Positions 35,153-43,848 of a stretch of 57,817 nucleotides of DNA are shown piece after piece. The notes under the pieces are model-generated. The model did no database searches. It was not told the DNA's origin and worked only from the letters and a program-made list of their open reading frames with translations. A program made the position numbers and the translations under genes. The stretch's first letter is position 1. Each line of letters opens with the position of its first letter. Origin of the DNA: JBHFEI01 sp041928815. GTDB taxonomy: Bacteria > Pseudomonadota > Alphaproteobacteria > Rhizobiales > Rhizobiaceae. The DNA lies in contig NZ_JBHFEI010000020.1 in the NCBI RefSeq assembly GCF_041928815.1, positions 1-57,817 on the forward strand, written 5' to 3'.

Positions 35153-35542
35153 TCAGACTGGTACGCCGACTTTGCGCAGGAGTTCGAATTGGACGGTGAA
35201 GTTGCGCAGGTTCTGCATCATCACGAGGATGTTTCCCTCGATCTTCAGGTCGCGTCTGAAGCTGGCGGACCAGATTCCGTGGTACATCGGGTCGGGAATG
35301 GGCTTGGCGAACTCGCGCCACGTCGCAGGGCTTGCCCGGAGCGCGAAATCGAAGGCATCGAGCGGCTGAGGATCGGTGTTGATCCGATATGTTTTTCCGT
35401 CGATCATCTCGACGATGATCTTCTGCGTCCCCATGTCCCAGAGGAACGTGCAGGTGTAATAGCGCGCCATCGCCCCTATCGTCGGATCGCGATCGGTCGC
35501 CTCCCCGAACTTCACGGCCCAGTCGCGGACGTTCAATGCCAT
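35153..35542 (-). CDS. small SCP2-like protein, first gene of the lactone operon
   Basis: This 129-residue soluble protein starts at 35542, where GGGAGG is well placed; ATG 35563 is rejected. The pattern (KIIVEMIDGKTYRI, then ALRASPATWREF and LKIEGNILVMMQNL) resembles SCP-2-type sterol-carrier domains, which bind hydrophobic ligands. The match is by eye only. It is followed after 28 bp by the alpha/beta hydrolase and may bind or present the substrate. Confidence 0.6.
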   Translation of the reverse strand: MALNVRDWAVKFGEATDRDPTIGAMARYYTCTFLWDMGTQKIIVEMIDGKTYRINTDPQPLDAFDFALRASPATWREFAKPIPDPMYHGIWSASFRRDLKIEGNILVMMQNLRNFTVQFELLRKVGVPV

Positions 35543-35609
35543 GCAAACCTCCCAAAGAAGCACGACTACGAAATGATTGAGCCAGAAATCTGTCTACATC
35601 TCGATATTC

Positions 35610-35625
35610 GTTCACTATGTTGAAC
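35610..35625. promoter_or_regulatory. candidate IclR operator in the divergent promoter of the lactone operon
   Basis: GTTCA-N6-TGAAC lies in the 170-bp region 35543-35712 between the lactone operon and the divergent iclR-like gene. An outer pair CTGTCTA (35590-35596) and TAGACAG (35635-35641) brackets it. IclR-family repressors such as BlcR bind dyads in such divergent regions. Promoter hexamers were not assigned. Confidence 0.5.
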
Positions 35626-35712
35626 ACTTTTCGATAGACAGGACGCTAATCGTTGGGCTATACGGCTGTCAAGAGGAAAACTTGGCCGCAAATGACAAGT
35701 TCGGGAGGCGTC

Positions 35713-36519
35713 ATGGATTCACTGAAAAGCAAGTCAAACCCCGTACCCGCACTCGAAAGAGGCGCTCGAATTCTCGACCTGGTGGCACGGTCCCGGAGCT
35801 TTCTCAGCCTGTCCGAGATTTCCCGCGAGTTGAAAATCGCGCGGAGTTCGGTCCATACCTTGTGTCACACACTGATCAATCTCGAGTTGCTTATCCGTCG
35901 CAGTGATCAAACGTTTCAGCTCGGCCCGCATGTGATGAGATGGTCGAACGCTTTCTCGCTTCAGTCTGACGTTGCGACTGAATTCGCATCGATCTGGGAT
36001 CATGAAACGGAATTGCCGGGAGCAACCATCACTCTCACGGTGCTGGAAGGCGCGGAAGTGATCTATATTGCCGCTCGCAATTCCGCATGGAGCAACACTC
36101 GGATTGATTTCCGCACGGGAATGCGTCTACCGGCGGCGTTCACGGCGACCGGGAAGGCCTTTCTCAGCCATATGAGCGATTTTGAAGTTCGTCGACTATA
36201 TCCCGAGGGACTACCTCCCGTCCGGACTCCGAGGAGCGTTCAAGATGTCGACAACCTGCTTAAAGAACTCCAGGAGATCAGACAGAGGGGGTATAGCTGC
36301 GACGACGAGCAGGTTGCGGAAGGGATTGTCTGCTTCGGAGCAGCGGTTCTGGATTCCCGAAATCGCCCGATCGCCGGCGTTGCGGTCAGCTTGCCGAACG
36401 AGTCGGTCGACGAAGGTGTTCAAAAGAAGGCGATCGCAAATGTGAAGCGCATCGCCACGCAGCTTTCCCATCGCATGGGAGCGGATCTGCACGGTCCAAC
36501 CAATCCGGTGCGGTCCTAG
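35713..36519 (+). CDS. IclR-family transcriptional regulator 1 (BlcR-like position)
   Basis: This 268-residue regulator has an N-terminal winged helix (PALERGARILDLVARS, SLSEISRELKIARSSVHTL) and a C-terminal IclR effector domain (TGMRLPAAFTATGKAFLS, AVLDSRNRPIAGVAVSLP). GGGAGG precedes ATG 35713. It is transcribed away from the thirteen-gene lactone operon, the arrangement of blcR and blcABC. It is convergent with, and paralogous to, the IclR gene at 36551. Confidence 0.88.
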   Translation: MDSLKSKSNPVPALERGARILDLVARSRSFLSLSEISRELKIARSSVHTLCHTLINLELLIRRSDQTFQLGPHVMRWSNAFSLQSDVATEFASIWDHETELPGATITLTVLEGAEVIYIAARNSAWSNTRIDFRTGMRLPAAFTATGKAFLSHMSDFEVRRLYPEGLPPVRTPRSVQDVDNLLKELQEIRQRGYSCDDEQVAEGIVCFGAAVLDSRNRPIAGVAVSLPNESVDEGVQKKAIANVKRIATQLSHRMGADLHGPTNPVRS

Positions 36520-36550
36520 AGGCCGCCAAGGAAGGTAATCTCCCACGATC

Positions 36551-37333
36551 TCAAATCTGGATGTCGGCTCCCATTCGACGTGAAAGTCGTTGTGCCAGTG
36601 ACGCGACGACCGCGGAAATTTCTTGAAAGGCCTGGCCTTCAACGAGTTCGCTCGGAGCACTCAGCATCACGGCTGCAAGAGGTTTGTTGACCGCGTTCAT
36701 TACCGGTGAACTGACGTTGGTCACCCCCTCGATACATTGGCCGACCTCGTGGAACACTCCCTCCGCGCGTCCTTGACTCAATTCCTTCAAAAGGTCTTCG
36801 ACCCCGCCAATCGACTTATCTGTGAGAGGAGCAGGAAAAAATCCTGCGCACATCCGCCGGACCTCGAAATCAGGAGACAGCGAAAGAACGGCCTTGCCGG
36901 AGGCTATGTACACCAGGGGGAAACGCATGCCGGGACGTGCCGCGAAACGGTTTCCAGCGACGGCCTGCCGGGCGGCGATAAAGACCATATCGGCATTTTC
37001 CGGTACCGAAAGAGATGCTGCCGTATGTTCCGGGATGGAAATCTCGTCACAAAGCAGGGCAAATTCAGTGGCGACATCTGTCTGCCGATCGAAACCGTTG
37101 GACCAACGGAGGACGTGAGGACCGACCACGAAAGTCTGATCGGACCGCCGGACAAGCAATCCCAGCTGTACCATCGTACCACAGAGTCCATGCACGGTGC
37201 TCTTGGGAAGACTCGTCTCTCTGGAGAGCTCCGAAACAGTAAGGGACCGCTTCGATGAACTCACAATATCCAAAATCTCGGCAGCCCTTTCGACTGCCGG
37301 GACCAGCTTTTGCAACGACTTGTCTTGATCCAT
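36551..37333 (-). CDS. IclR-family transcriptional regulator 2
   Basis: This 260-residue paralogue of regulator 1 shares the stretch VRRSDQTFVVGPHVLRWSNG with RRSDQTFQLGPHVMRWSN there. The winged helix is SVSELSRETSLPKSTVHGL-like (with LTVSELSRE) and the effector domain carries RPGMRFPLVYIASGKAVLS. It ends 31 bp from the end of regulator 1. It may control the hydrolase gene upstream at 37406 or compete for the lactone-operon operator. Confidence 0.87.
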   Translation of the reverse strand: MDQDKSLQKLVPAVERAAEILDIVSSSKRSLTVSELSRETSLPKSTVHGLCGTMVQLGLLVRRSDQTFVVGPHVLRWSNGFDRQTDVATEFALLCDEISIPEHTAASLSVPENADMVFIAARQAVAGNRFAARPGMRFPLVYIASGKAVLSLSPDFEVRRMCAGFFPAPLTDKSIGGVEDLLKELSQGRAEGVFHEVGQCIEGVTNVSSPVMNAVNKPLAAVMLSAPSELVEGQAFQEISAVVASLAQRLSRRMGADIQI

Positions 37334-37405
37334 GGCACACCAGCATCCGTTTCACCCAGCTATAGGTATCAACGGCACTGAAGACAACCGGTAGAAATGC
37401 TCTGT

Positions 37406-38365
37406 CTAGGCTGGAAACAACCAGGCTGGCGCTTCGTCTTGAACCAGAAGCGGACGCGCAGGAACACTTGATCGGACGACCTCCGGCACAGACCTTTTCG
37501 AGGTCGGCCTGAGAATGGTTTTATCACTTGTCACCACCGATGGGACGACCGCGCCGCGCGCTTGTTCCAGTTGCCGTCGGATGAGCATGACGATTTGCTG
37601 AGGATTGTCGAGGTGAACGAAGTGTCCTGCGTTCTGCAGCGTGATCCAGCAAACCTCGCCTTGCACGCAGGCGGTTATCGCAGCCGCCTGATCAATGCTG
37701 AGTAACTCGTCCCGTGCGCCTTGTATGAAAGTGAATGGAATGGAAACACCGCGGAGGAACCTCGTGGCATTCCAATTCGTCGCGCACTCCCATAGGCGGT
37801 CTTCCCGCCAGCGAAGGAAGCGTGTTTCCGGATCTTTGACGGATGCAAAGTTCGCTAGAGACTGCGGCCCGTCGGCCAGCGAAGACATGGATTCGAGCGC
37901 TGCTCTAAGGTATTCGTCGGCAAAACCATAGGCCGACAGACCAACGACACTGAGTGCCCTGTCGGGGAACAACCCCGCGAAGATCAGTGCAACAGATGCT
38001 CCGTCGGCATGTCCTACCAAGTGCGCGGCTTCAATACCGAGTGCGTCCATCAGAGCCGGGACGGTATTGCTCGCCTCAAAGAACAAAGGATCCGAAATCC
38101 CTTCGCGGACGCATGGCGTTCTCCCGCAACCGGGTCGGGATAAAGAAACGAATCGCAGGTCGGGTTTGAGTGCGTCCAGGTCGAGCGCAATATTGTTAAG
38201 TGATGACCAGTCGCCCAGACCGTGCGGCAAAAGTATCAGCGCTGGGCCGTTGGGGTTCCCAAATTCGGCCACCTCGATATCGCCCGCTCCTGTCTTAACG
38301 AGCTGGGGTGTGAGCCATTGCTCATCACGCGGATCCGGTTTCAAATTCCCACGAAATTGTCTCAT
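37406..38365 (-). CDS. alpha/beta hydrolase with C-terminal tail
   Basis: This 319-residue protein starts at 38365, where GGAGG lies 7 bases upstream; the open frame runs much further up but without coding character. The alpha/beta hydrolase core has LLPHGLGDWSSL (oxyanion region), LVGHADGASVAL, where Asp takes the position normally held by the nucleophilic Ser of GxSxG, and NAGHFVHLDNP with the His. The acid is probably in QGARDELLSID. After the core come about 45 polar residues of unknown role. The Asp at the elbow suggests a dehalogenase/epoxide-hydrolase-like mechanism or loss of esterase activity. Confidence 0.82.
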   Translation of the reverse strand: MRQFRGNLKPDPRDEQWLTPQLVKTGAGDIEVAEFGNPNGPALILLPHGLGDWSSLNNIALDLDALKPDLRFVSLSRPGCGRTPCVREGISDPLFFEASNTVPALMDALGIEAAHLVGHADGASVALIFAGLFPDRALSVVGLSAYGFADEYLRAALESMSSLADGPQSLANFASVKDPETRFLRWREDRLWECATNWNATRFLRGVSIPFTFIQGARDELLSIDQAAAITACVQGEVCWITLQNAGHFVHLDNPQQIVMLIRRQLEQARGAVVPSVVTSDKTILRPTSKRSVPEVVRSSVPARPLLVQDEAPAWLFPA

Positions 38366-38700
38366 GACGTAGCCTCCCAACTGCGTCCAATCCTCCCGCA
38401 AGACGGCTCCGCCGCCTGCGCTTGCCGCCGGCTGCGATCCTCTCCGCAGAAGCAGCACCAGTGTCGTCGGCTTTCCGTCCTCCGGAAGTTTCCTCCCCCT
38501 GGAGCGGCTCCCCGGCCTACAGCCGTACAACCCTGTCCCGAAGTCTATGGCGATTGGAAAAGACCGCAAATTCCGGCATTGCTCTGTCGATGGCAATTCT
38601 TGCTGTTTTGAACAGCATGCCGGCCAGTATGAACGTCGACAAAGAGAAGCCCTTCGCGCGAGCGCGATAAAACGGACCTTCTCGGAGACGGGACTCCGGT
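38366..38700. other. intergenic region, no gene recognised
   Basis: These 335 bp lie between the AraC-type gene and the hydrolase gene, both on the minus strand. They presumably hold the hydrolase promoter. Open frames here are in extension of the hydrolase frame and show no recognisable protein. Confidence 0.4.
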
Positions 38701-39684
38701 TCAGTGCTGGCTGCGATATTGGGTTGGCGACAAGCCGACGGACTTTTTGAACGCGCGCGCGAAGTTCGGTCCGGACGAGAAACCGGTGGAGAATGCCACA
38801 TCCTCGACGGTGATGCTGGGATCGGTCAGAAGTGACTTGGCCCGCGCCACACGAAGGTCTGTGAAGTACTGTACCGGCGCGCTTCCAGTCGCGAGTTTGA
38901 ATGCCCTCGCGAAATGGTAGATGCTCAGGCACGCCACACCAGCGAGCTCCTCAAGGGTCACGTCGTTGCCGAGGTTCTGGTACATGAACTCGAGCACGCG
39001 GTTTAGCCGGGCGTGATCCAATGCACCCGCCGCTTTTCCATCGATGTATGAACCAGACACATTGCCAGGTACCTGACGCGTGTAGTGCTGAAGCATGCGC
39101 GCGGCGAGCGCGAGAGCGAGAGAATCGAGAACGATCCGGCCCGCGGAATGCTCGGCCTGCAGTTCTTCGGCGATCGCCAAGCCGATATGCTGAACCAACG
39201 GGTCAAAAAAACCGCCGGTGTACATCAACCCGGAATCGACCGAGCTGCTGTCGGAACTTTCCAGATTTCCGAACAGGTTCTGGGGCAAATAAAGGTGGAG
39301 CATGTCCAAGGAGCCGGAATGAATATGGAGATATTTGACCGCCACTCCCCGTGGGCAGATACATGCGGATCCCGGACGGGAAAGGAATTTCTGTTCCGGT
39401 CCATCCGCCCGCCTCCTGATCTTGGCGAAGCCCGAAAGCGCTATGATGACTTCATTCACCTGCTGTACGAAGGCCGTGCAGTGAAGGTCTTCGTGTCGCC
39501 GGACTTCCGCCGCAACCGAACTTCCCCATCCCCGATCAACAGATGAGGCTATCAACCTGCTTCCGCCAAGCTCGTATTTGCTGCCGAGCATGACCCCAGG
39601 TTTGTTTCCTGACCCGAGAAATCCGGTTTCTCGCGCGGGGTTTGGCGCGATGTAGCTGGCATGGGGGTTACTCGGCATCTGCAA
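38701..39684 (-). CDS. AraC-family transcriptional regulator
   Basis: This 327-residue regulator has a C-terminal double helix-turn-helix (VTLEELAGVACLSIYHFARA, then ITVEDVAFSTGFSSGPNFAR and SPTQYR at the end) and an N-terminal effector domain without a recognised ligand. Starts at 39684 and 39678 are equally possible. It lies upstream of the hydrolase gene on the same strand and is a likely local activator. Confidence 0.87.
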   Translation of the reverse strand: MQMPSNPHASYIAPNPARETGFLGSGNKPGVMLGSKYELGGSRLIASSVDRGWGSSVAAEVRRHEDLHCTAFVQQVNEVIIALSGFAKIRRRADGPEQKFLSRPGSACICPRGVAVKYLHIHSGSLDMLHLYLPQNLFGNLESSDSSSVDSGLMYTGGFFDPLVQHIGLAIAEELQAEHSAGRIVLDSLALALAARMLQHYTRQVPGNVSGSYIDGKAAGALDHARLNRVLEFMYQNLGNDVTLEELAGVACLSIYHFARAFKLATGSAPVQYFTDLRVARAKSLLTDPSITVEDVAFSTGFSSGPNFARAFKKSVGLSPTQYRSQH

Positions 39685-39928
39685 TTATCCTCCCCGATCG
39701 TCGCCTTCACGGACGGCAGCCGCCCCTCCCCGAGCGAAATCACTGCCGACGTGCCTATGTGAACACATCGTGACATAGATATATGGAACCGTTCGCGGAG
39801 AGTCGAGACTATCGTCATCCAATTGGGTAGCGCGCCTTGACATTTACGGCGGTGCTGACCGGCATGGGCCCGACCCGCCGCCCGACGTTGCAACGTCCCG
39901 CTACGCACGCCATCGTTTTCCCGCAGGG

Positions 39929-40047
39929 ATCGTTCGGCTGTATTTCCGGCCCCTCCGAGCCTGCATCAAATTGAGGATTTGCTGGCCGAGCGCGGGATTG
40001 AAGTCCCGTTCCAGACCGTCGCGGAATGGGCTGCCAAGTTCGGCCGA
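39929..40047 (+). pseudogene. IS6-family transposase N-terminal fragment
   Basis: The plus strand reads IVRLYFRP and, after a +1 shift, LHQIEDLLAERGIEV followed by FQTVAEWAAKFG. This matches the helix-turn-helix start of IS6/IS26-type transposases. The reading frame is broken and the catalytic domain is missing, so it is a dead remnant. The identification is by motif only. Confidence 0.45.
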
Positions 40048-40189
40048 AACGATGCCCGTTCTGTCCGGCTGCGTTCAAGGGGACGTTTCGCCGACACATG
40101 GCAACAGAGCCGGCTCGGGAAATCCGCGCAGCTAGGATAAGGGGAATTTCCGCCCGACTTCGGCCTAGAGACCGGGAACAGGAGAGACC

Positions 40190-40256
40190 ATGACGAGACG
40201 ACTGCGCCGAAACCATAGCCAGGCTTTCAAGACGAAGGTGGCACTTGCCGCCATCC
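40190..40256 (+). pseudogene. 5' fragment of a second, different IS3-family orfA
   Basis: An ATG with GGAGAG upstream opens MTRRLRRNHSQAFKTKVALA, the usual start of another IS3-group OrfA. It breaks off after about 22 codons where IS481-type sequence begins. Remnant only. Confidence 0.5.
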
Positions 40257-40264
40257 TCGGATGT

Positions 40265-40448
40265 TCAGTCCCGACCTTTGAGGGTCTTCACACGGCGGCC
40301 GAAATTGCGGGCTGCGACAAAATCTTTCAGATGCGTTCGTAGCCGGTCATGGTCGTCGGAGTGGAAGCGCTTCACGCTTGCCTCCCTGATGGCGCGGTTC
40401 ATCTGTTCGACCTGACCATTCGTCCGGGGATGTTTTGCCCGGGTCAAC
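40265..40448 (-). pseudogene. IS481-family transposase C-terminal fragment
   Basis: The minus strand encodes HPRTNGQVEQMNRAIREASV, then KRFHSDDHDRLRTHLKDF and NFGRRVKTLKG. This is the C-terminal part of an IS481-type DDE transposase, including the Glu of QVEQMN. It is cut on the 5' side by the IS3 copy and on the 3' side by the orfA fragment. Confidence 0.75.
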
Positions 40449-40487
40449 TGAACCGCACCGAGTTTACCGGAGACCGTTTGGTTTAAG

Positions 40488-41496
40488 TTATGCGGCCATG
40501 GCTGGCGCGTCCAGCACGGCATAGTATCGTTCTTCTGCCTCGGCTGGGGGTATGTTGCCGATGGGCTCCAGAAGGCGTCGATTGTTGAACCAGTCCACCC
40601 ATTCGAGCGTGGCGAACTCCACGGCTTCGTAGTTGCGCCATGGTCCCCGGCGATGGATGACCTCGGCTTTGTAAAGGCCGTTGATCGTTTCGGCGAGCGC
40701 GTTGTCATAGGAATCGCCAACGCTACCAACGGAGGGCTCGATGCCTGCCTCTGCCAATCGCTCAGAATAGCGAATGGACACATATTGCGAGCCGCGGTCC
40801 GAGTGATGAACCAGCCCGCCACGTTTGACGGGCCGCCGATCATGAAGTGCCTGGTCGAGGGCATCGAGCACAAAGCCCGCGTGGGCAGTCCGGCTTGCCC
40901 GCCAACCGACGATCCGGCGGGCGAAGGCATCAATGACGAAGGCCACGTAAACGAAGCCCTGCCAGGTCGCAACATAGAGCATTTCCAGCCGAAGCGTGAT
41001 CGCTTCGGCGTCGGAAAATACGGTAAAAACAAGAGCATAGAGCGTTGAAGGTGATCCCAAGATCACCAGAAATGCTCTAGGTGAAATCGGATAACCACAG
41101 CATGTTCGGCGCGGGAGCGTAGAACTGCCGGTTCACCCGATCGAGCGGATGTGGCGCGGTCTTGTCACTGACCGTCGTGCGGATCGGTTTGCCGCGAATT
41201 ATGCCCTGTAGCCCCATTGCCTTCATAAGCCGAGCGACTGTGCAGCGGGCGATGTCGTAACCTTCGCGTTGCAACTGTCGCCAGACCTTGCGCACGCCAT
41301 AGACCTGGAAGTTCTCGTTGAACACCCGGCGTATCTCGACCTTCATGGCAATGTCGCGTCGAGCGCGGGCCGACAGACGGTCCACATCCGTGCGCTTGGC
41401 GATGACCTCATAATAGGTGGACGGGGCAATCGGCAGCAGTCTGCAAATTGGCTCGACCCCGAGCACCGAGCGGTGTTCGTCGATGAAGGAAATCAT
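40488..41496 (-). pseudogene. IS3 transposase OrfB interrupted by the small palindromic element, copy B
   Basis: Same structure as in copy A: the first catalytic Asp is on the upstream part ending LWLSDFT at 41077, and the remaining two residues are on the downstream frame. Removal of 103 bp would restore the frame. Confidence 0.85.
40977..41077. repeat. 101-bp palindromic MITE/RIME-like insert inside orfB, copy B
   Basis: Identical in position and, by eye, in sequence to 642-742, with TA on both sides (40975-40976 and 41078-41079). The insert was therefore present before the IS was copied. Confidence 0.75.
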
Positions 41497-41822
41497 CGCT
41501 TCAGTGGGCGGTCGAGCACCGCCATCGCAAAATACGCAGAGGCTTTGCGCAAAATCTCGTTGGCCTGACGAAGCTCGCGGTTCTCCCGCTCCAGAGCCTT
41601 CATCTTCTCGGCGACGTCACTCGGCAGGCCAGCTCGCTTGCCGCTGTCCACCTCAGCCCTCTTCACCCATTCATTGAGCGTATGCGCCGAGCAGCCGATC
41701 TTGGCGGCTATGGAAGACACGGCCGCCCACCGCGAAGGATGCTCTGCTTCATGATCGACAACCATTCGAACGGCGCGGGCGCGGACTTCAGGAGAAAACT
41801 TGTTCGTCGTCTTGCTTGTCAT
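41493..41822 (-). CDS. IS3-family transposase OrfA, copy B
   Basis: This 109-residue protein is identical to the OrfA of copy A, with the same helix-turn-helix and leucine-zipper segments and the same ATGA overlap with orfB. Confidence 0.9.
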   Translation of the reverse strand: MTSKTTNKFSPEVRARAVRMVVDHEAEHPSRWAAVSSIAAKIGCSAHTLNEWVKRAEVDSGKRAGLPSDVAEKMKALERENRELRQANEILRKASAYFAMAVLDRPLKR

Positions 41823-42011
41823 AGACCCTACTTCTCACGAGTTGGAGTCTCCGGCAAACTCGGCGCGGTTCAGAAGAGACCGTGGCAAGCTAGCCGAACG
41901 TCAGGATCTGCCGCGCTACCCGCGGATCCTGCAGATCGCATCGAGCGCCAGTACATGGCGCCCGATGTCTCATCACTGGCGCGGCTTCAACCGAGCCACC
42001 TGCCTCTGCGG

Positions 42012-42956
42012 CTACAGCTGCTTCTCCGTGACCGTCGCAAGCGGGGCGGCTTCGCTTTCAAGTGCGAGGCACGCTCTCGGCCAAGCGCCTTCGTCCGCGC
42101 CGAGTGCGCTTTGAAGCCAGGCGAGCGTCAGACGCCGTGTCGCTTCCAGCACGTCTGGTGTTTCCGTCTCCGTTTCCTTTGCGTCGAGCGCTGCGATCCC
42201 CCCGAGACCATGCCCGACGCCGTGCATCATCAGCATGGCGACCGCGCCTGGCGCGTCATGAAACACGTCTGCATGCCACTCAGGGCCGCGCGTCGTAAAG
42301 TGCGGGTTGTCCATATCACCGCAAACGACGAGGCCGCGTGTCGAGAGCGTCGAGAAGTCGACGTCGAAGAACGGAAACCGCAAAGCACTTTCAGGCGTCA
42401 TATCCTTACCGCCACGCCCCGGCGTTGTCAGGAGAACGCCTGCCGAAATGCGTGGATCGGAAAAATCCTCTCCATCCACCTGCGCGCCGAGCAGGAGCCC
42501 AACCGTGTGGCCGCCGAAGGAATGACCGACTGCGCCGATGCGCGAATGGTCCATCCGGCCGGCGACGGCCGGCGCTTGCCGCTCGATCTCCGGCAACTGG
42601 TCCAGGATCGCCATCATCTCCTCGACACGCTCACGCCAGAAGAACGGTGCACCGGGTGCATCCGAGGGCAGGCCGCCCACCCGCGAACTCGCATGCGTCG
42701 GCTGGATGACGACGAACCCTCTCTCCGCCCAGAACTGGACAAGGGGAGCGTAACCGTCCTTTGAAGGGATATAGTTGGAAGGGCCGTAGCCGTGCGACAG
42801 CAGCAGGATCGGCAGCTCGTCGCCGCTTGCGGGCGCGGTCAGACGCAATTCGAGCGTCTGGCGCCCTGGCATCGGAAGGCGTATCGGCGTGTAGGCCACG
42901 GTGAGCGTGGCTTCAGGCGTTGGAATATGCTTGGCGAGATTGATCAGATTGTTCAT
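42012..42956 (-). CDS. alpha/beta hydrolase (dienelactone hydrolase/PAF-acetylhydrolase-like)
   Basis: This 314-residue hydrolase has LLLSHGYGPSNYIPS (oxyanion region), AVGHSFGGHTVGLLLG with the nucleophilic Ser, and MHGVGHGLGG with the candidate His. No signal peptide is present. It lies 39 bp downstream of an SDR gene on the same strand; the pair is divergent from an AraC regulator. The substrate is unknown. Confidence 0.84.
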   Translation of the reverse strand: MNNLINLAKHIPTPEATLTVAYTPIRLPMPGRQTLELRLTAPASGDELPILLLSHGYGPSNYIPSKDGYAPLVQFWAERGFVVIQPTHASSRVGGLPSDAPGAPFFWRERVEEMMAILDQLPEIERQAPAVAGRMDHSRIGAVGHSFGGHTVGLLLGAQVDGEDFSDPRISAGVLLTTPGRGGKDMTPESALRFPFFDVDFSTLSTRGLVVCGDMDNPHFTTRGPEWHADVFHDAPGAVAMLMMHGVGHGLGGIAALDAKETETETPDVLEATRRLTLAWLQSALGADEGAWPRACLALESEAAPLATVTEKQL

Positions 42957-42995
42957 GGGTCTGGACCTTCAAGGGTGGATTTCGGATGGTGATGT

Positions 42996-43754
42996 TCAGG
43001 CGAGTCGATTGCCCGCCTCGCGGAACGAGGTTTCCGCGTCAGCGCCGGCGGGGATCTTCATCGGCGCGTTGATCTCCGTCACAGACCGCCAGACCGCCTC
43101 TGCAACCGCGTCGGCCGTGGTGACTTGCGCGCCCGAACGCAGCTTCGTCATGTAGTCGTTGACGAAGGCGGCATATGGCTCGGGAATTTCCATGCCCATG
43201 CGCGAGACAGCATTCTTGCCGAAGCCGGTCGTCGGCGCCGAGCCAGGCAAAACAAGTTTGGCGCGAATGCCAAACAGTGCCGCTTCGAGCGCAAGGCTCT
43301 CCGTGAATGCGTTGAGGGCCGCCTTGCTGGCGCTGTAGACCGAGAGCGCGGGCAACGGCCTTATCGTGACGGCGGAGCTGACATTGACGATGACGCCTGA
43401 GCGACGGGCCCGCATCTGCGGGAGTACGGCTTTGGTCATCGCCATCGCACCGAACACGTTCGTTTCGAACAGTTCGCGGATCTTCGACATCTCCGAGCCT
43501 TCCAGCACATTGAGCATGCCGACGCCGGCATTGTTGACCAGCGCATCGATTGGGCCGGCGGCTTCGATAGCCTTCGCGATGCTATCCGGGTTCGTGATAT
43601 CGAGCGGCAGGATTTCGAGCCGGTCGTTCGACGGAAGCAAGTCGGTTCGCGGCGTGCGCATGGTCGCGACGACATGCCACCCGGCATCTACGAATTTCTG
43701 TGCGATGGCGAGGCCGAAGCCGGATGAGCAACCGGTGATGAGGATCTTTGGCAT
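42996..43754 (-). CDS. short-chain dehydrogenase/reductase
   Basis: This 252-residue SDR has an N-terminal TGCSSGFGLAIA nucleotide loop, NNAGVG, the catalytic Ser in VNVSSAVT and the YSASK Tyr/Lys pair. Start 43754 has AGGAGA upstream; the longer frame is rejected. It forms a two-gene unit with the hydrolase and is divergently transcribed from the AraC regulator, which probably controls it. Confidence 0.88.
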   Translation of the reverse strand: MPKILITGCSSGFGLAIAQKFVDAGWHVVATMRTPRTDLLPSNDRLEILPLDITNPDSIAKAIEAAGPIDALVNNAGVGMLNVLEGSEMSKIRELFETNVFGAMAMTKAVLPQMRARRSGVIVNVSSAVTIRPLPALSVYSASKAALNAFTESLALEAALFGIRAKLVLPGSAPTTGFGKNAVSRMGMEIPEPYAAFVNDYMTKLRSGAQVTTADAVAEAVWRSVTEINAPMKIPAGADAETSFREAGNRLA

Positions 43755-43848
43755 GTTCTTTCTCCTGACATTTGAATGAGCTGAAGATGGACCTGATCGC
43801 CCGGACTTGCTATATGCGCATGTCCGAGAGTGTTTAGCGAAAGTCCGA

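Larger units (their letters stand above)
40449..41872 (-). mobile_element. IS3-family insertion sequence, copy B (1424 bp)
   Basis: Same length, ends and proteins as copy A at 114-1537. Inverted repeats are at 40449-40474 and 41847-41872. It is inserted in an IS481-type fragment on its left; on its right begins a chromosome-like segment. The flanking bases (CAAC and GAAG) show no target duplication. It is in direct orientation to copy A, 38.9 kb apart. Confidence 0.9.

Noticed and set aside
37394..37404. AGAAATGCTCT matching the end of the palindromic insert
   Set aside because: Only 11 bases match, and there is no second end or internal palindrome nearby. Chance or an unprovable remnant.
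40265..41038. 257-codon minus-strand frame joining IS3 and IS481 sequence
   Set aside because: It is read out of frame through the IS3 orfB region and becomes meaningful only in the IS481 fragment. It is a chance fusion.
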